Of a stretch of 64,000 bases of DNA, positions 47,337 to 63,504 are shown piece by piece. The number at the start of each line of letters is the position of its first letter. Position 1 is the first letter of the stretch. Source of the stretch: Enterobacter cloacae subsp. cloacae ATCC 13047. Its GTDB lineage: Bacteria > Pseudomonadota > Gammaproteobacteria > Enterobacterales > Enterobacteriaceae. The stretch spans positions 186,001-250,000 of the forward strand of contig NC_014121.1 in assembly GCF_000025565.1 (NCBI RefSeq), read 5' to 3'. The translations under genes were made by a program, and so were the position numbers. A model generated the notes under the pieces. The model made no database searches. It saw only the letters and a program-made list of their open reading frames with translations, and was not told the DNA's origin.

Positions 47337-48287
47337 CTATTTCCGCAAACGAATCTGGTCCACGGCGTGTTTCTCGCTCTTGGTGAGGATCAGGCTCGCC
47401 CGCTCGCGGGTAGGGAGAATGTTTTCTTTCAGGTTTACGTAGTTGATCTCGTTCCACAGACCTGTCGCCACCTTCACCGCCTCTTCTTCAGAAAGCTGGG
47501 CGTAGTGATGGAAATAGGAGTCCGGGTCAGTGAACGCCCCTTCGCGGAACTTCAGGAAACGGTTGATATACCAGCTTTGCAGTAAATCTTCCGGTGCATC
47601 GACATAAATAGAGAAATCGACGAAGTCAGAGACAAACACGTGATGCGGATCGTGAGGATAATCCATCCCACTTTGCAGCACATTTAACCCTTCCAGAATC
47701 AGAATGTCTGGCTGCACCACCGTTTTGTCTCCGCCTGGAATGCGATCGTAGATCAGGTGCGAATAGACCGGCGCCGTGACGTTAGGCACGCCGGATTTCA
47801 GGTCAGAGACAAATTTCACCAGACGGTGCATGTCATAAGAGAGCGGGAAGCCCTTCTTCTTCATCAGCCCGCGTTCTTTTAACACCTCATTGGGGTGCAG
47901 AAAGCCGTCGGTGGTGATCAGCTCCACGCTGCGGTGTTCTGGCCAGCGGCTCAGGAGAGCCTGCAAGACACGCGCGGTTGTGCTTTTACCTACCGCCACG
48001 CTGCCAGCAATACTGATGATATAAGGAATGCGTTGACCATTGGTTCCAAGGAACTGCTCCAGCACCGCCTGACGGCGCAGGTTGGAACTGATATAGAAGT
48101 TAAGCAAGCGTGAGAGGGGGAGATAAATTTCTGCCACTTCTTCCAGGGACAGATCTTCGTTTATCCCTTTTAACCGTGCGATTTCACCTTCCGTCAGCGT
48201 CATAGGGACGGAATCACGCAGGGCAGCCCACTGGCTGCGGTTAAAGTGAAGATAAGGCGTCATTAACGTTTGCTCTTTTTTGCTCAT
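47337..48287 (-). CDS. coaA: Pantothenate kinase CoaA
   Basis: CoaA phosphorylates pantothenate, the first and feedback-controlled step of coenzyme A synthesis. The P-loop GSVAVGKST lies near residues 95-103, and the type I PanK motifs [13 protein letters not shown] and YDMHRLVKF are intact. I take the ATG at 48287 to match the E. coli N-terminus ([12 protein letters not shown]), giving 316 residues; an ATG two codons upstream (48293) is equally possible because the ribosome-binding site is weak. It is divergent from the tRNA-tufB operon. Confidence 0.95.
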   Translation of the reverse strand: MSKKEQTLMTPYLHFNRSQWAALRDSVPMTLTEGEIARLKGINEDLSLEEVAEIYLPLSRLLNFYISSNLRRQAVLEQFLGTNGQRIPYIISIAGSVAVGKSTTARVLQALLSRWPEHRSVELITTDGFLHPNEVLKERGLMKKKGFPLSYDMHRLVKFVSDLKSGVPNVTAPVYSHLIYDRIPGGDKTVVQPDILILEGLNVLQSGMDYPHDPHHVFVSDFVDFSIYVDAPEDLLQSWYINRFLKFREGAFTDPDSYFHHYAQLSEEEAVKVATGLWNEINYVNLKENILPTRERASLILTKSEKHAVDQIRLRK

Positions 48288-48604
48288 AAGCATGCTTCAG
48301 TGAGCCAGCATCACACTGCCGGATCATGGCTCATCACACAGTTAATTTTGGACAATGGGCAGGAGGTTAACACCAGATGACAGGAATAATAAGAAAAAAG
48401 ATGGAAAGCGCTGCGTTACGCGGAAGCCGTCACGCTACGGCGTATGCGATGCAATTCGCTCATATATGTTGAATATTTGACCGCTAATGATTACTTTTAC
48501 AGCGCTTGATGCGTGGTTAGCATAAAATGTGAGCGAAAGAACGTTTTATGCAAATTTTTAGTTGCATGACCGCGCAGGTATCCATAGAATGCGCGCTACT
48601 TGAT
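48288..48604 (+). promoter_or_regulatory. Promoter and upstream activating region of the thrU-tufB operon
   Basis: TTGCAT (48562-48567) and TAGAAT (48585-48590) are 17 bases apart and followed by a GC-rich discriminator (GCGCGC), the sign of stringent and growth-rate control. GTTGAATATTTGACC at 48468-48482 is a close match to the Fis consensus about 120 bases upstream of the start, in line with the Fis-activated E. coli operon. The coaA promoter must also lie in this gap; I cannot place it. Confidence 0.75.
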
Positions 48605-48680
<76 letters not shown>

Positions 48681-48688
48681 TCAAGTCC

Positions 48689-48773
<85 letters not shown>

Positions 48774-48890
48774 CTTTCTGGCAGCGTAAATGCCGCCGGA
48801 GCTGGTTTAAAAGCTGAATCAGCTCGAACTTAAAAAGAGAGAAATCTCTTTTTTTGTTACAGAAAGAACTGGGTAGCCGAGTTTCAGGAT

Positions 48891-48965
<75 letters not shown>

Positions 48966-48971
48966 ATACGT

Positions 48972-49047
48972 GCTGATATGGCTCAGTTGGTAGAGCGCAC
49001 CCTTGGTAAGGGTGAGGTCCCCAGTTCGACTCTGGGTATCAGCACCA
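48972..49047 (+). tRNA. thrT: tRNA-Thr (anticodon GGU)
   Basis: A 76-nt tRNA with acceptor GCTGATA/TATCAGC and encoded CCA. The stem CACCC/GGGTG encloses loop TTGGTAA, giving anticodon GGU. It lies 6 bases after glyT and 118 bases before tufB. Confidence 0.97.
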
Positions 49048-49129
49048 CTTCACTTCTCCTTCCCGTTTCTCTCTGTTTCAATTTTACTTGATTCAACAGT
49101 TCAGGCATTTCGCCTGGTTGATGTGGTGA

Positions 49130-50350
<1,221 letters not shown>

Positions 50351-50380
50351 TTGCTGATAACATTTGACGCAATGCGCAAT

Positions 50381-50407
50381 AAAAGGGCATCATTTGATGC
50401 CCTTTTT
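50381..50407 (+). terminator. Terminator after tufB
   Basis: AAAAGGGCATC-ATTT-GATGCCCTTTTT is a perfect hairpin with a T5 run, 30 bases past the stop. Confidence 0.93.
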
Positions 50408-50463
50408 GCACGCTTTCACGCCAGAACCTGGCTCATCAGTGATTATTTTTGTCATAATCATTG

Positions 50464-50493
50464 CTGAGACAGGCTCTGCAGAGAGCGTATAAT
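50464..50493 (+). promoter_or_regulatory. secE-nusG promoter
   Basis: A perfect TATAAT lies at 50488-50493, with CTGAGA at 50464-50469, 18 bases upstream, as the likely -35. The secE start is 86 bases past the -10 box. Confidence 0.7.
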
Positions 50494-50579
50494 TCGAAAA
50501 GCGAATTAGCATTTCGATTTGGTTTGCCTCGCGATCGCGGGGTGAAAATGTTTGTAGAATACTTCTGACAGGTTGGTTT

Positions 50580-50963
50580 ATGAGTGCGAATACCGAAGCT
50601 CAAGGGAGCGGGCGCGGCCTGGAAGCGATGAAATGGGTAGTGGTAGCCGTTCTGCTGATCGTAGCGATCGTCGGCAACTATCTTTATCGTGACATTATGC
50701 TGCCGCTACGCGCGCTTGCAGTGGTAATTCTGATTGCTGCAGCGGGTGGTGTCGCGCTGTTGACGACAAAAGGCAAAGCGACTGTCGCTTTTGCCCGCGA
50801 AGCGCGTACCGAAGTCCGTAAGGTAATTTGGCCGACTCGCCAGGAAACATTGCACACCACGCTGATCGTAGCGGCGGTAACCGCTGTAATGTCACTGATC
50901 CTGTGGGGACTGGATGGTATTCTGGTTCGCCTGGTATCCTTTATCACTGGCCTGAGGTTCTGA
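50580..50963 (+). CDS. secE: Protein translocase subunit SecE
   Basis: SecE is an essential part of the SecYEG protein-translocation channel. The 127-residue protein has three hydrophobic segments (about residues 18-36, 43-60 and 93-113) and the conserved amphipathic motif [20 protein letters not shown] between the second and third. It precedes nusG by one base. Confidence 0.98.
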   Translation: MSANTEAQGSGRGLEAMKWVVVAVLLIVAIVGNYLYRDIMLPLRALAVVILIAAAGGVALLTTKGKATVAFAREARTEVRKVIWPTRQETLHTTLIVAAVTAVMSLILWGLDGILVRLVSFITGLRF

Positions 50964-50964
50964 G

Positions 50965-51510
50965 ATGTCTGAAGCCCCTAAAAAGCGCTGGTACGTCGTT
51001 CAGGCGTTTTCCGGTTTTGAAGGCCGCGTAGCAACGTCGCTGCGTGAGCATATCAAATTACACAACATGGAAGAGTTATTTGGCGAAGTTATGGTTCCGA
51101 CCGAAGAAGTGGTCGAGATCCGTGGCGGCCAACGCCGCAAAAGCGAGCGTAAATTCTTCCCGGGTTACGTGCTGGTTCAGATGGTTATGAACGACGCGAG
51201 CTGGCACCTTGTGCGCAGCGTACCGCGCGTGATGGGCTTTATCGGCGGCACGTCTGACCGTCCGGCGCCAATCAGCGACAAAGAAGTTGATGCGATTATG
51301 AACCGCCTGCAGCAGGTGGGTGATAAGCCGCGTCCGAAAACGCTGTTTGAACCGGGTGAAATGGTTCGTGTTAATGACGGTCCGTTTGCTGACTTTAATG
51401 GCGTGGTCGAAGAAGTGGATTACGAGAAATCCCGCCTGAAAGTTTCTGTTTCTATCTTCGGTCGTGCGACCCCGGTAGAACTGGACTTTGCCCAGGTAGA
51501 AAAAGCCTAA
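50965..51510 (+). CDS. nusG: Transcription termination/antitermination protein NusG
   Basis: NusG binds RNA polymerase, aids Rho and links transcription to the ribosome through S10. The 181-residue protein has the N-terminal NGN domain ([24 protein letters not shown] onward) and the C-terminal KOW domain ([25 protein letters not shown]). It is identical or nearly so to E. coli NusG. Confidence 0.99.
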   Translation: MSEAPKKRWYVVQAFSGFEGRVATSLREHIKLHNMEELFGEVMVPTEEVVEIRGGQRRKSERKFFPGYVLVQMVMNDASWHLVRSVPRVMGFIGGTSDRPAPISDKEVDAIMNRLQQVGDKPRPKTLFEPGEMVRVNDGPFADFNGVVEEVDYEKSRLKVSVSIFGRATPVELDFAQVEKA

Positions 51511-51540
51511 GCAGCGATCAAAAAAGCGGCGATTTAATCG

Positions 51541-51569
51541 TTGCACAGGGCGCGAGATTGGAATACAAT
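51541..51569 (+). promoter_or_regulatory. rplKA promoter (PL11)
   Basis: TTGCAC (51541-51546) and TACAAT (51564-51569) are 17 bases apart, followed by the GC-rich TTCGCGCC. It lies in the nusG-rplK gap at the position of the E. coli L11 promoter. The start gives a leader of about 90 bases, where L1 represses translation. Confidence 0.8.
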
Positions 51570-51635
51570 TTCGCGCCTTTTGTTTTTATGGGCCACGGCC
51601 TGTAAAACGATTTTATTCACGGGGAGCCTCGCTGA

Positions 51636-52802
<1,167 letters not shown>

Positions 52803-52806
52803 TGCC

Positions 52807-52835
52807 TTTACGTGGGCGGTGATTTTGTCTACAAT
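52807..52835 (+). promoter_or_regulatory. rplJL-rpoBC promoter (PL10)
   Basis: TTTACG (52807-52812) and TACAAT (52830-52835) are 17 bases apart, directly after rplA, at the position of the E. coli L10 promoter. Confidence 0.72.
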
Positions 52836-52842
52836 CTTACCC

Positions 52843-53094
52843 CCACGTTTGCTAACGAAAGTTAGCGGCTAAAAGAATTGTTCGTTGGAGCCTGGCCTAA
52901 TCCAGGCCTCCGTCGAAGACCGCAGGTGTTTCGCAAGAGACTTAATCCCCTGCGTAGACGGTGACAGAACGCTAAGATTATTTTTGGATATTCTGGCTTG
53001 TTTCTGCTCACCGTATTAAGACGCTCTTTCCGTTGGGAAGAGTGAAGTGAGTTCCGGAACATGAGTTCCGGCAAACATCCAGGAGCAAAAGCTA
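52843..53094 (+). promoter_or_regulatory. rplJ leader, L10-(L7/L12) autoregulatory region
   Basis: The leader of about 250 bases ahead of rplJ contains several stems, such as GCTAACGAAAGTTAGC at 52851-52866 and GAGTTCCGGAA-CATGAGTTCCGG near 53050. In E. coli the L10-L12 complex binds this RNA and represses rplJL translation. The exact binding site is not assigned here. AGGAG precedes the rplJ ATG. Confidence 0.75.
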
Positions 53095-53592
53095 ATGGCT
53101 TTAAATCTTCAAGACAAACAAGCGATTGTTGCTGAAGTCAGCGAAGTAGCCAAAGGCGCGCTGTCTGCAGTAGTTGCGGATTCCCGTGGCGTAACTGTAG
53201 ATAAAATGACTGAACTGCGTAAAGCAGGTCGTGAAGCTGGCGTTTACATGCGTGTTGTTCGTAACACCCTGCTGCGCCGTGCTGTTGAAGGTACCTCTTT
53301 TGAGTGCCTGAAAGACACGTTTGTTGGTCCGACCCTGATTGCATACTCTATGGAACACCCGGGCGCTGCTGCTCGTCTGTTCAAAGAGTTCGCGAAAGCG
53401 AATGCAAAATTTGAGGTCAAAGCCGCTGCCTTTGAAGGTGAGCTGATCCCGGCGTCTCAGATCGACCGCCTGGCAACTCTGCCGACCTACGAAGAAGCAA
53501 TTGCACGCCTGATGGCAACCATGAAAGAAGCTTCGGCTGGCAAACTGGTTCGTACTCTGGCTGCTGTACGCGATGCGAAAGAAGCTGCTTAA
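53095..53592 (+). CDS. rplJ: 50S ribosomal protein L10
   Basis: L10 anchors L7/L12 dimers to the ribosome, and the complex represses its own operon. The 165-residue protein has the N-terminal rRNA-binding domain ([33 protein letters not shown]) and the C-terminal helix that binds L12 dimers. It is followed by rplL after 66 bases. Confidence 0.99.
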   Translation: MALNLQDKQAIVAEVSEVAKGALSAVVADSRGVTVDKMTELRKAGREAGVYMRVVRNTLLRRAVEGTSFECLKDTFVGPTLIAYSMEHPGAAARLFKEFAKANAKFEVKAAAFEGELIPASQIDRLATLPTYEEAIARLMATMKEASAGKLVRTLAAVRDAKEAA

Positions 53593-53658
53593 TCGCAGTT
53601 ATCTTTATAAAGCATCTGCTTACGTATAAACTTATTCTGATATTCAGGAACAATTTAA

Positions 53659-54027
<369 letters not shown>

Positions 54028-54066
54028 GCCAACTTTTCTGGTTGCAGCCTAAGTAATTAGGCTGAT

Positions 54067-54097
54067 GGCTGGTGACTTTTTAGTCACCAGCCTTTTT
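54067..54097 (+). terminator. rplL-rpoB transcriptional attenuator
   Basis: GGCTGGTGAC-TTTTTA-GTCACCAGCC is a 10-bp perfect stem followed by TTTTT. In E. coli the same position holds a partial terminator that lowers rpoBC expression relative to the ribosomal proteins. The rest of the 319-base gap holds the RNase III processing region and the rpoB leader. Confidence 0.88.
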
Positions 54098-54346
54098 GCG
54101 CTGTAAGGCCTCGGTAGCATTTCACACTGTTTGACTATCGATGTGTCTTTCAATGCTTGTTTCTATCGACGACTTAATATACTGCGACAGGGTGCTCGCT
54201 CTGTGTAAATCGCAATGAAATGGTTTAAGCGTGATAGCAACAGGTATTGCGGAAAGTATTCAATTTTCCGGTCCACAAAATGGTGTTGCACAAACTGTCC
54301 CTTCGTCGGACAGATGGGTCGACTTGTCAGCGAGCTGAGGAACCCT

Positions 54347-57300
54347 ATGGTTTACTCCTATACCGAGAAAAAACGTATTCGTAAGGATTTTGGTAAACGT
54401 CCACAAGTTCTGGACATTCCATATCTCCTTTCTATCCAGCTTGACTCGTTCCAGAAGTTTATCGAGCAAGATCCTGAAGGGCAGTACGGTCTGGAAGCAG
54501 CCTTCCGTTCCGTGTTCCCAATTCAGAGCTACAGCGGTAACTCCGAGCTGCAGTACGTCAGCTACCGCCTTGGCGAACCGGTGTTTGACGTTCAGGAATG
54601 TCAGATCCGTGGCGTGACCTATTCCGCACCGCTGCGCGTAAAACTGCGTCTGGTGATCTACGAGCGCGAAGCGCCGGAAGGCACTGTTAAAGACATTAAA
54701 GAACAAGAAGTCTACATGGGTGAAATTCCACTCATGACAGACAACGGTACTTTCGTTATCAACGGTACTGAGCGTGTTATCGTTTCCCAGCTGCACCGTA
54801 GCCCGGGCGTCTTCTTCGACAGCGATAAAGGTAAAACACACTCTTCCGGTAAAGTACTGTATAACGCGCGCATCATTCCTTACCGTGGTTCATGGCTGGA
54901 CTTCGAGTTCGATCCAAAAGACAACCTGTTTGTCCGTATCGACCGTCGTCGTAAACTGCCTGCAACCATCATTCTGCGCGCACTGAACTATACCACTGAA
55001 CAGATCCTGGACCTGTTCTTTGAAAAAGTGATCTTTGAAATCCGCGACAACAAGCTGCAGATGGAGCTGGTGCCGGAACGTCTGCGTGGTGAGACCGCGT
55101 CGTTCGACATCGAAGCCGACGGCAAAGTGTATGTGGAAAAAGGTCGCCGTATTACCGCGCGCCACATCCGTCAGCTGGAAAAAGATGATATCAAACACAT
55201 CGAAGTTCCGGTTGAATACATTGCAGGAAAAGTAGCCGCGAAAGATTACGTTGATGAATCAACTGGCGAGCTGATCTGCCCGGCTAACATGGAGCTGAGC
55301 CTGGATCTGCTGGCTAAGCTGAGTCAGGCTGGCCACAAACGTATCGAAACGCTGTTCACTAACGATCTGGACCACGGTCCGTACATCTCTGAGACTGTAC
55401 GCGTCGACCCAACCAACGATCGTCTGAGCGCGTTGGTAGAAATCTACCGCATGATGCGTCCTGGTGAGCCACCAACTCGCGAAGCAGCTGAAAGCCTGTT
55501 CGAGAACCTGTTCTTCTCTGAAGACCGCTACGATCTGTCTGCAGTTGGTCGTATGAAGTTCAACCGTTCTCTGCTGCGCGATGAGATCGAAGGTTCCGGT
55601 ATCCTGAGCAAAGACGACATCATCGAAGTGATGAAGAAGCTCATCGATATCCGTAACGGTAAAGGCGAAGTGGACGACATCGACCACCTCGGCAACCGTC
55701 GTATCCGTTCCGTAGGCGAAATGGCGGAAAACCAGTTCCGCGTTGGCCTGGTACGTGTAGAGCGTGCGGTGAAAGAGCGTCTGTCTCTGGGCGATCTGGA
55801 TACCCTGATGCCTCAGGATATGATCAACGCCAAGCCGATTTCTGCAGCAGTGAAAGAGTTCTTCGGTTCCAGCCAGCTGTCTCAGTTCATGGACCAGAAC
55901 AACCCGCTGTCTGAGATTACGCACAAACGTCGTATCTCTGCACTCGGCCCAGGCGGTCTGACCCGTGAACGCGCAGGCTTCGAAGTTCGAGACGTACACC
56001 CGACTCACTACGGTCGCGTATGTCCAATCGAAACGCCTGAAGGTCCAAACATCGGTCTGATCAACTCCCTGTCCGTGTACGCACAGACAAACGAATACGG
56101 TTTCCTTGAGACCCCGTACCGTAAAGTGACTGACGGTGTTGTTACCGACGAAATTCATTACCTGTCTGCTATTGAAGAAGGCAACTACGTTATCGCTCAG
56201 GCGAACTCCAACCTGGATGACGAAGGCCACTTTGTAGAAGATCTGGTTACCTGCCGTAGCAAAGGCGAATCCAGCTTGTTCAGCCGCGACCAGGTTGACT
56301 ACATGGACGTATCCACCCAGCAGGTGGTATCCGTCGGTGCGTCCCTGATCCCGTTCCTGGAACACGATGACGCCAACCGTGCATTGATGGGTGCGAACAT
56401 GCAACGTCAGGCCGTTCCAACTCTGCGTGCTGATAAGCCGCTGGTTGGTACCGGTATGGAACGTGCTGTTGCCGTTGACTCCGGTGTTACTGCAGTGGCT
56501 AAGCGTGGCGGTACCGTTCAGTACGTTGACGCATCCCGTATCGTTATCAAAGTTAACGAAGACGAGATGTATCCGGGCGAAGCGGGTATCGACATCTACA
56601 ACCTGACTAAATACACCCGTTCTAACCAAAACACCTGTATCAACCAGATGCCTTGCGTATCTCTGGGTGAGCCAGTTGAGCGCGGCGACGTGCTGGCAGA
56701 CGGTCCGTCCACCGACCTTGGTGAACTGGCGCTCGGTCAGAACATGCGCGTAGCGTTCATGCCTTGGAACGGTTACAACTTCGAAGACTCCATCCTCGTC
56801 TCCGAACGTGTGGTACAGGAAGATCGTTTCACCACCATCCACATTCAGGAACTGGCCTGTGTGTCCCGTGACACCAAGCTGGGGCCAGAAGAGATCACCG
56901 CTGACATCCCTAACGTGGGTGAAGCTGCGCTCTCTAAACTGGATGAATCCGGTATCGTTTACATCGGTGCGGAAGTGACCGGCGGCGACATTCTGGTTGG
57001 TAAGGTAACGCCGAAAGGTGAAACCCAGCTGACGCCAGAAGAGAAACTGCTGCGTGCAATCTTCGGTGAGAAAGCGTCTGACGTTAAAGACTCTTCTCTG
57101 CGCGTACCAAACGGTGTTTCCGGTACGGTTATCGACGTTCAGGTCTTCACCCGTGACGGCGTTGAGAAAGATAAACGTGCGCTGGAAATCGAAGAGATGC
57201 AGCTCAAACAGGCTAAGAAAGACCTGTCTGAAGAACTGCAGATCCTCGAAGCGGGTCTGTTCAGCCGTATCTACGCGGTGCTGGTTGCCGGTGGCGTTGA

Positions 57301-58375
57301 AGCTGAGAAGCTCGACAAACTGCCACGCGATCGCTGGCTGGAACTGGGCCTGACCGACGAAGAGAAACAAAATCAGCTGGAACAGCTGGCTGAGCAGTAT
57401 GACGAACTGAAACACGAGTTCGAGAAAAAACTCGAAGCGAAACGCCGCAAAATCACTCAGGGCGACGATCTGGCACCAGGCGTGCTGAAGATTGTTAAGG
57501 TGTATCTGGCTGTTAAACGTCAGATCCAGCCTGGTGATAAGATGGCAGGTCGTCACGGTAACAAGGGTGTTATCTCTAAGATCAACCCGATCGAAGATAT
57601 GCCGCACGATGCTAACGGTACGCCGGTAGATATCGTACTGAACCCACTGGGCGTACCGTCTCGTATGAACATCGGTCAGATTCTGGAAACCCACCTGGGT
57701 ATGGCTGCGAAAGGTATCGGCGACAAGATTAACGCCATGCTGAAACAGCAGCAGGAAGTCGCGAAACTGCGCGAATTCATCCAGCGTGCCTACGATCTGG
57801 GCACCGATGTGCGTCAGAAAGTCGACCTGAACACCTTCAGCGATGAAGAAGTGCTGCGTCTGGCAGAGAACCTGCGCAAAGGTATGCCAATTGCAACGCC
57901 GGTATTCGACGGTGCAAAAGAAGCTGAAATTAAAGAGCTGCTGCAACTGGGTGGTCTGCCAACGTCTGGTCAGATTACGCTGTTTGACGGCCGTACCGGT
58001 GAACAGTTCGAGCGTCCGGTAACCGTAGGTTACATGTACATGCTGAAACTGAACCACCTGGTCGACGACAAAATGCACGCTCGTTCTACCGGTTCTTACA
58101 GCCTGGTTACTCAGCAGCCGCTGGGTGGTAAGGCACAGTTCGGTGGTCAGCGCTTCGGGGAGATGGAAGTGTGGGCGCTGGAAGCATACGGCGCAGCATA
58201 CACCCTGCAGGAAATGCTCACCGTTAAGTCTGATGACGTGAACGGTCGTACCAAGATGTATAAGAACATCGTGGACGGCAACCATCAGATGGAACCGGGC
58301 ATGCCAGAGTCCTTCAACGTACTGTTGAAAGAGATTCGTTCGCTGGGTATCAACATCGAACTGGAAGACGAGTAA
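54347..58375 (+). CDS. rpoB: RNA polymerase beta subunit RpoB
   Basis: RpoB forms much of the RNA polymerase active centre. The start at 54347 (GAGG upstream) gives 1342 residues, as in E. coli; the 44-codon extension upstream is leader. The rifampicin region [31 protein letters not shown] keeps the sensitive residues (Ser512, Gln513, Asp516, His526, Arg529, Ser531, Leu533 by E. coli numbering). Active-site lysines 1065 and 1073 (KRQIQPGDK) are intact; Gln at 1067 replaces the Arg of E. coli and looks like natural variation. Confidence 0.99.
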   Translation: MVYSYTEKKRIRKDFGKRPQVLDIPYLLSIQLDSFQKFIEQDPEGQYGLEAAFRSVFPIQSYSGNSELQYVSYRLGEPVFDVQECQIRGVTYSAPLRVKLRLVIYEREAPEGTVKDIKEQEVYMGEIPLMTDNGTFVINGTERVIVSQLHRSPGVFFDSDKGKTHSSGKVLYNARIIPYRGSWLDFEFDPKDNLFVRIDRRRKLPATIILRALNYTTEQILDLFFEKVIFEIRDNKLQMELVPERLRGETASFDIEADGKVYVEKGRRITARHIRQLEKDDIKHIEVPVEYIAGKVAAKDYVDESTGELICPANMELSLDLLAKLSQAGHKRIETLFTNDLDHGPYISETVRVDPTNDRLSALVEIYRMMRPGEPPTREAAESLFENLFFSEDRYDLSAVGRMKFNRSLLRDEIEGSGILSKDDIIEVMKKLIDIRNGKGEVDDIDHLGNRRIRSVGEMAENQFRVGLVRVERAVKERLSLGDLDTLMPQDMINAKPISAAVKEFFGSSQLSQFMDQNNPLSEITHKRRISALGPGGLTRERAGFEVRDVHPTHYGRVCPIETPEGPNIGLINSLSVYAQTNEYGFLETPYRKVTDGVVTDEIHYLSAIEEGNYVIAQANSNLDDEGHFVEDLVTCRSKGESSLFSRDQVDYMDVSTQQVVSVGASLIPFLEHDDANRALMGANMQRQAVPTLRADKPLVGTGMERAVAVDSGVTAVAKRGGTVQYVDASRIVIKVNEDEMYPGEAGIDIYNLTKYTRSNQNTCINQMPCVSLGEPVERGDVLADGPSTDLGELALGQNMRVAFMPWNGYNFEDSILVSERVVQEDRFTTIHIQELACVSRDTKLGPEEITADIPNVGEAALSKLDESGIVYIGAEVTGGDILVGKVTPKGETQLTPEEKLLRAIFGEKASDVKDSSLRVPNGVSGTVIDVQVFTRDGVEKDKRALEIEEMQLKQAKKDLSEELQILEAGLFSRIYAVLVAGGVEAEKLDKLPRDRWLELGLTDEEKQNQLEQLAEQYDELKHEFEKKLEAKRRKITQGDDLAPGVLKIVKVYLAVKRQIQPGDKMAGRHGNKGVISKINPIEDMPHDANGTPVDIVLNPLGVPSRMNIGQILETHLGMAAKGIGDKINAMLKQQQEVAKLREFIQRAYDLGTDVRQKVDLNTFSDEEVLRLAENLRKGMPIATPVFDGAKEAEIKELLQLGGLPTSGQITLFDGRTGEQFERPVTVGYMYMLKLNHLVDDKMHARSTGSYSLVTQQPLGGKAQFGGQRFGEMEVWALEAYGAAYTLQEMLTVKSDDVNGRTKMYKNIVDGNHQMEPGMPESFNVLLKEIRSLGINIELEDE

Positions 58376-58394
58376 TTCTCGCTCAAACAGGTCA

Positions 58395-58425
58395 CTGCTG
58401 TCGGGTTAACGCCCGACAGCAGAGT
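58395..58425 (+). other. Hairpin in the rpoB-rpoC spacer
   Basis: CTGCTGTCGGG-TTAACG-CCCGACAGCAG is a perfect 11-bp stem in the 76-base spacer, without a T run. A similar stem occurs in E. coli; a processing or stability role is likely. Confidence 0.6.
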
Positions 58426-58451
58426 GTGCTAACTCCGACGGGAGCAAATCC

Positions 58452-62675
<4,224 letters not shown>

Positions 62676-62692
62676 TCGTTGATGCCGTAAAT

Positions 62693-62719
62693 AAAAAACC
62701 CGCCTCGGCGGGTTTTTTT
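62693..62719 (+). terminator. Terminator of the rplJL-rpoBC operon
   Basis: AAAAAACCCGCC-TC-GGCGGGTTTTTTT is a strong stem with A and T runs on both sides, so it may also serve the convergent PTS genes. Confidence 0.95.
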
Positions 62720-62732
62720 ACAGCTGTAGCTT

Positions 62733-63050
62733 TTAATTTAGCAACGGGATGCGTCGATAAAGCTCAATCATATCGCCCGCCAGATCCTGGATGACCATCG
62801 CGTTCATCAGGTGATCCTGAGAATGGACGGTAATCAGGTTAACAGGAAGCTTCCCGGTGCCTTCATCAAGACCAATAAGCTGTGTCTGGATGGTGTGCGC
62901 ATGCTTCACATACTCGCGCGACTCTTCCATCGCCTTTTCGGCTTCGTCAAAGTCACCTTTACGCGCCATCTGTAATGCCGTCAGGGCAGCACTGCGCGCC
63001 GCACCCGCGTTGACCAGCAGTTCCATGATTGTCGTTTCTAAGTCTTCCAT
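62733..63050 (-). CDS. PTS lactose/cellobiose-family EIIA component
   Basis: The 105-residue protein is an EIIA of the lactose/N,N'-diacetylchitobiose family, an all-helical trimeric phosphocarrier. The phosphoryl-accepting histidine is His76 in ITVHSQDHLMNAM, with the trimer-stabilising aspartate at 79. Its start overlaps the EIIB stop (TAATG), so the two are coupled. No EIIC gene or glycosidase is visible beside them, and they lie where E. coli K-12 has other genes after rpoC. The sugar is unknown. Confidence 0.9.
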   Translation of the reverse strand: MEDLETTIMELLVNAGAARSAALTALQMARKGDFDEAEKAMEESREYVKHAHTIQTQLIGLDEGTGKLPVNLITVHSQDHLMNAMVIQDLAGDMIELYRRIPLLN

Positions 63051-63358
63051 TATGACTCCAGCAGTTTGAGCGCTTTTTCCAGTACGGCATCACCTTTCAT
63101 CATGCCGTAATCCATCATGTCGATCACCGCGACCTTTTTACCCAGCGGCTCGGCCTGGGCCTGAAGTTTCGCCTGCTCGTATTTAACCTGTGGCCCCAGT
63201 AATACGATGTCGGCCGTCGCGATGTTGTCTTTAAATTCCGCGACCGGAACGGCTTTAATGGTGACTTCAACCCCTTTTTTCTGCGCGGCGTCTTTCATAC
63301 GTTGAACCAGCATGCTCGTTGACATTCCCGCTGCACAGCATAAAACGATGTTCTTCAT
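63050..63358 (-). CDS. PTS cellobiose-family EIIB component
   Basis: The 102-residue EIIB resembles ChbB/CelA. The phosphocysteine lies in LCCAAGMSTSMLVQRM; by alignment with ChbB it is the second cysteine, Cys8. DIVLLGPQVKYE is also typical. GAGG lies 8 bases before the ATG at 63358. It is the first gene of the EIIB-EIIA pair, with a CRP-like site and a plausible promoter upstream. Confidence 0.9.
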   Translation of the reverse strand: MKNIVLCCAAGMSTSMLVQRMKDAAQKKGVEVTIKAVPVAEFKDNIATADIVLLGPQVKYEQAKLQAQAEPLGKKVAVIDMMDYGMMKGDAVLEKALKLLES

Positions 63359-63388
63359 AATCAGCCTCGATCTACATGTGTTTATTGA

Positions 63389-63450
63389 TAATTATCCCGT
63401 GCAGACTGCTTCAACAACCGCTTTACGGTGATTGTGTGTCAGGCATCACA
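63389..63450 (-). promoter_or_regulatory. Putative CRP-dependent promoter of the PTS genes
   Basis: On the minus strand TTGTTG and TAATTA (-10 at 63394-63389) are 17 bases apart, and a CRP-like site TGTGA-N6-ACACA occupies 63450-63435. Its centre is about 60 bases upstream of the predicted start, the class I position. Confidence 0.55.
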
Positions 63451-63504
63451 AAGAAATCGGCATTTTTCTGAAACCGGTTACAATTTTGCGCCGGGCAGCG
63501 AAAA

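Noticed and set aside
57535..57570. RpoB Gln1067 (Arg in E. coli) as a resistance mutation
   Set aside because: It lies outside the rifampicin region, active-site lysines 1065 and 1073 are kept, and nearby substitutions look like ordinary lineage variation.
55259..58285. A 1008-codon open frame antisense to rpoB
   Set aside because: It is a shadow of biased codon use in a highly expressed gene. Its sequence has no recognisable domain and no ribosome-binding site.
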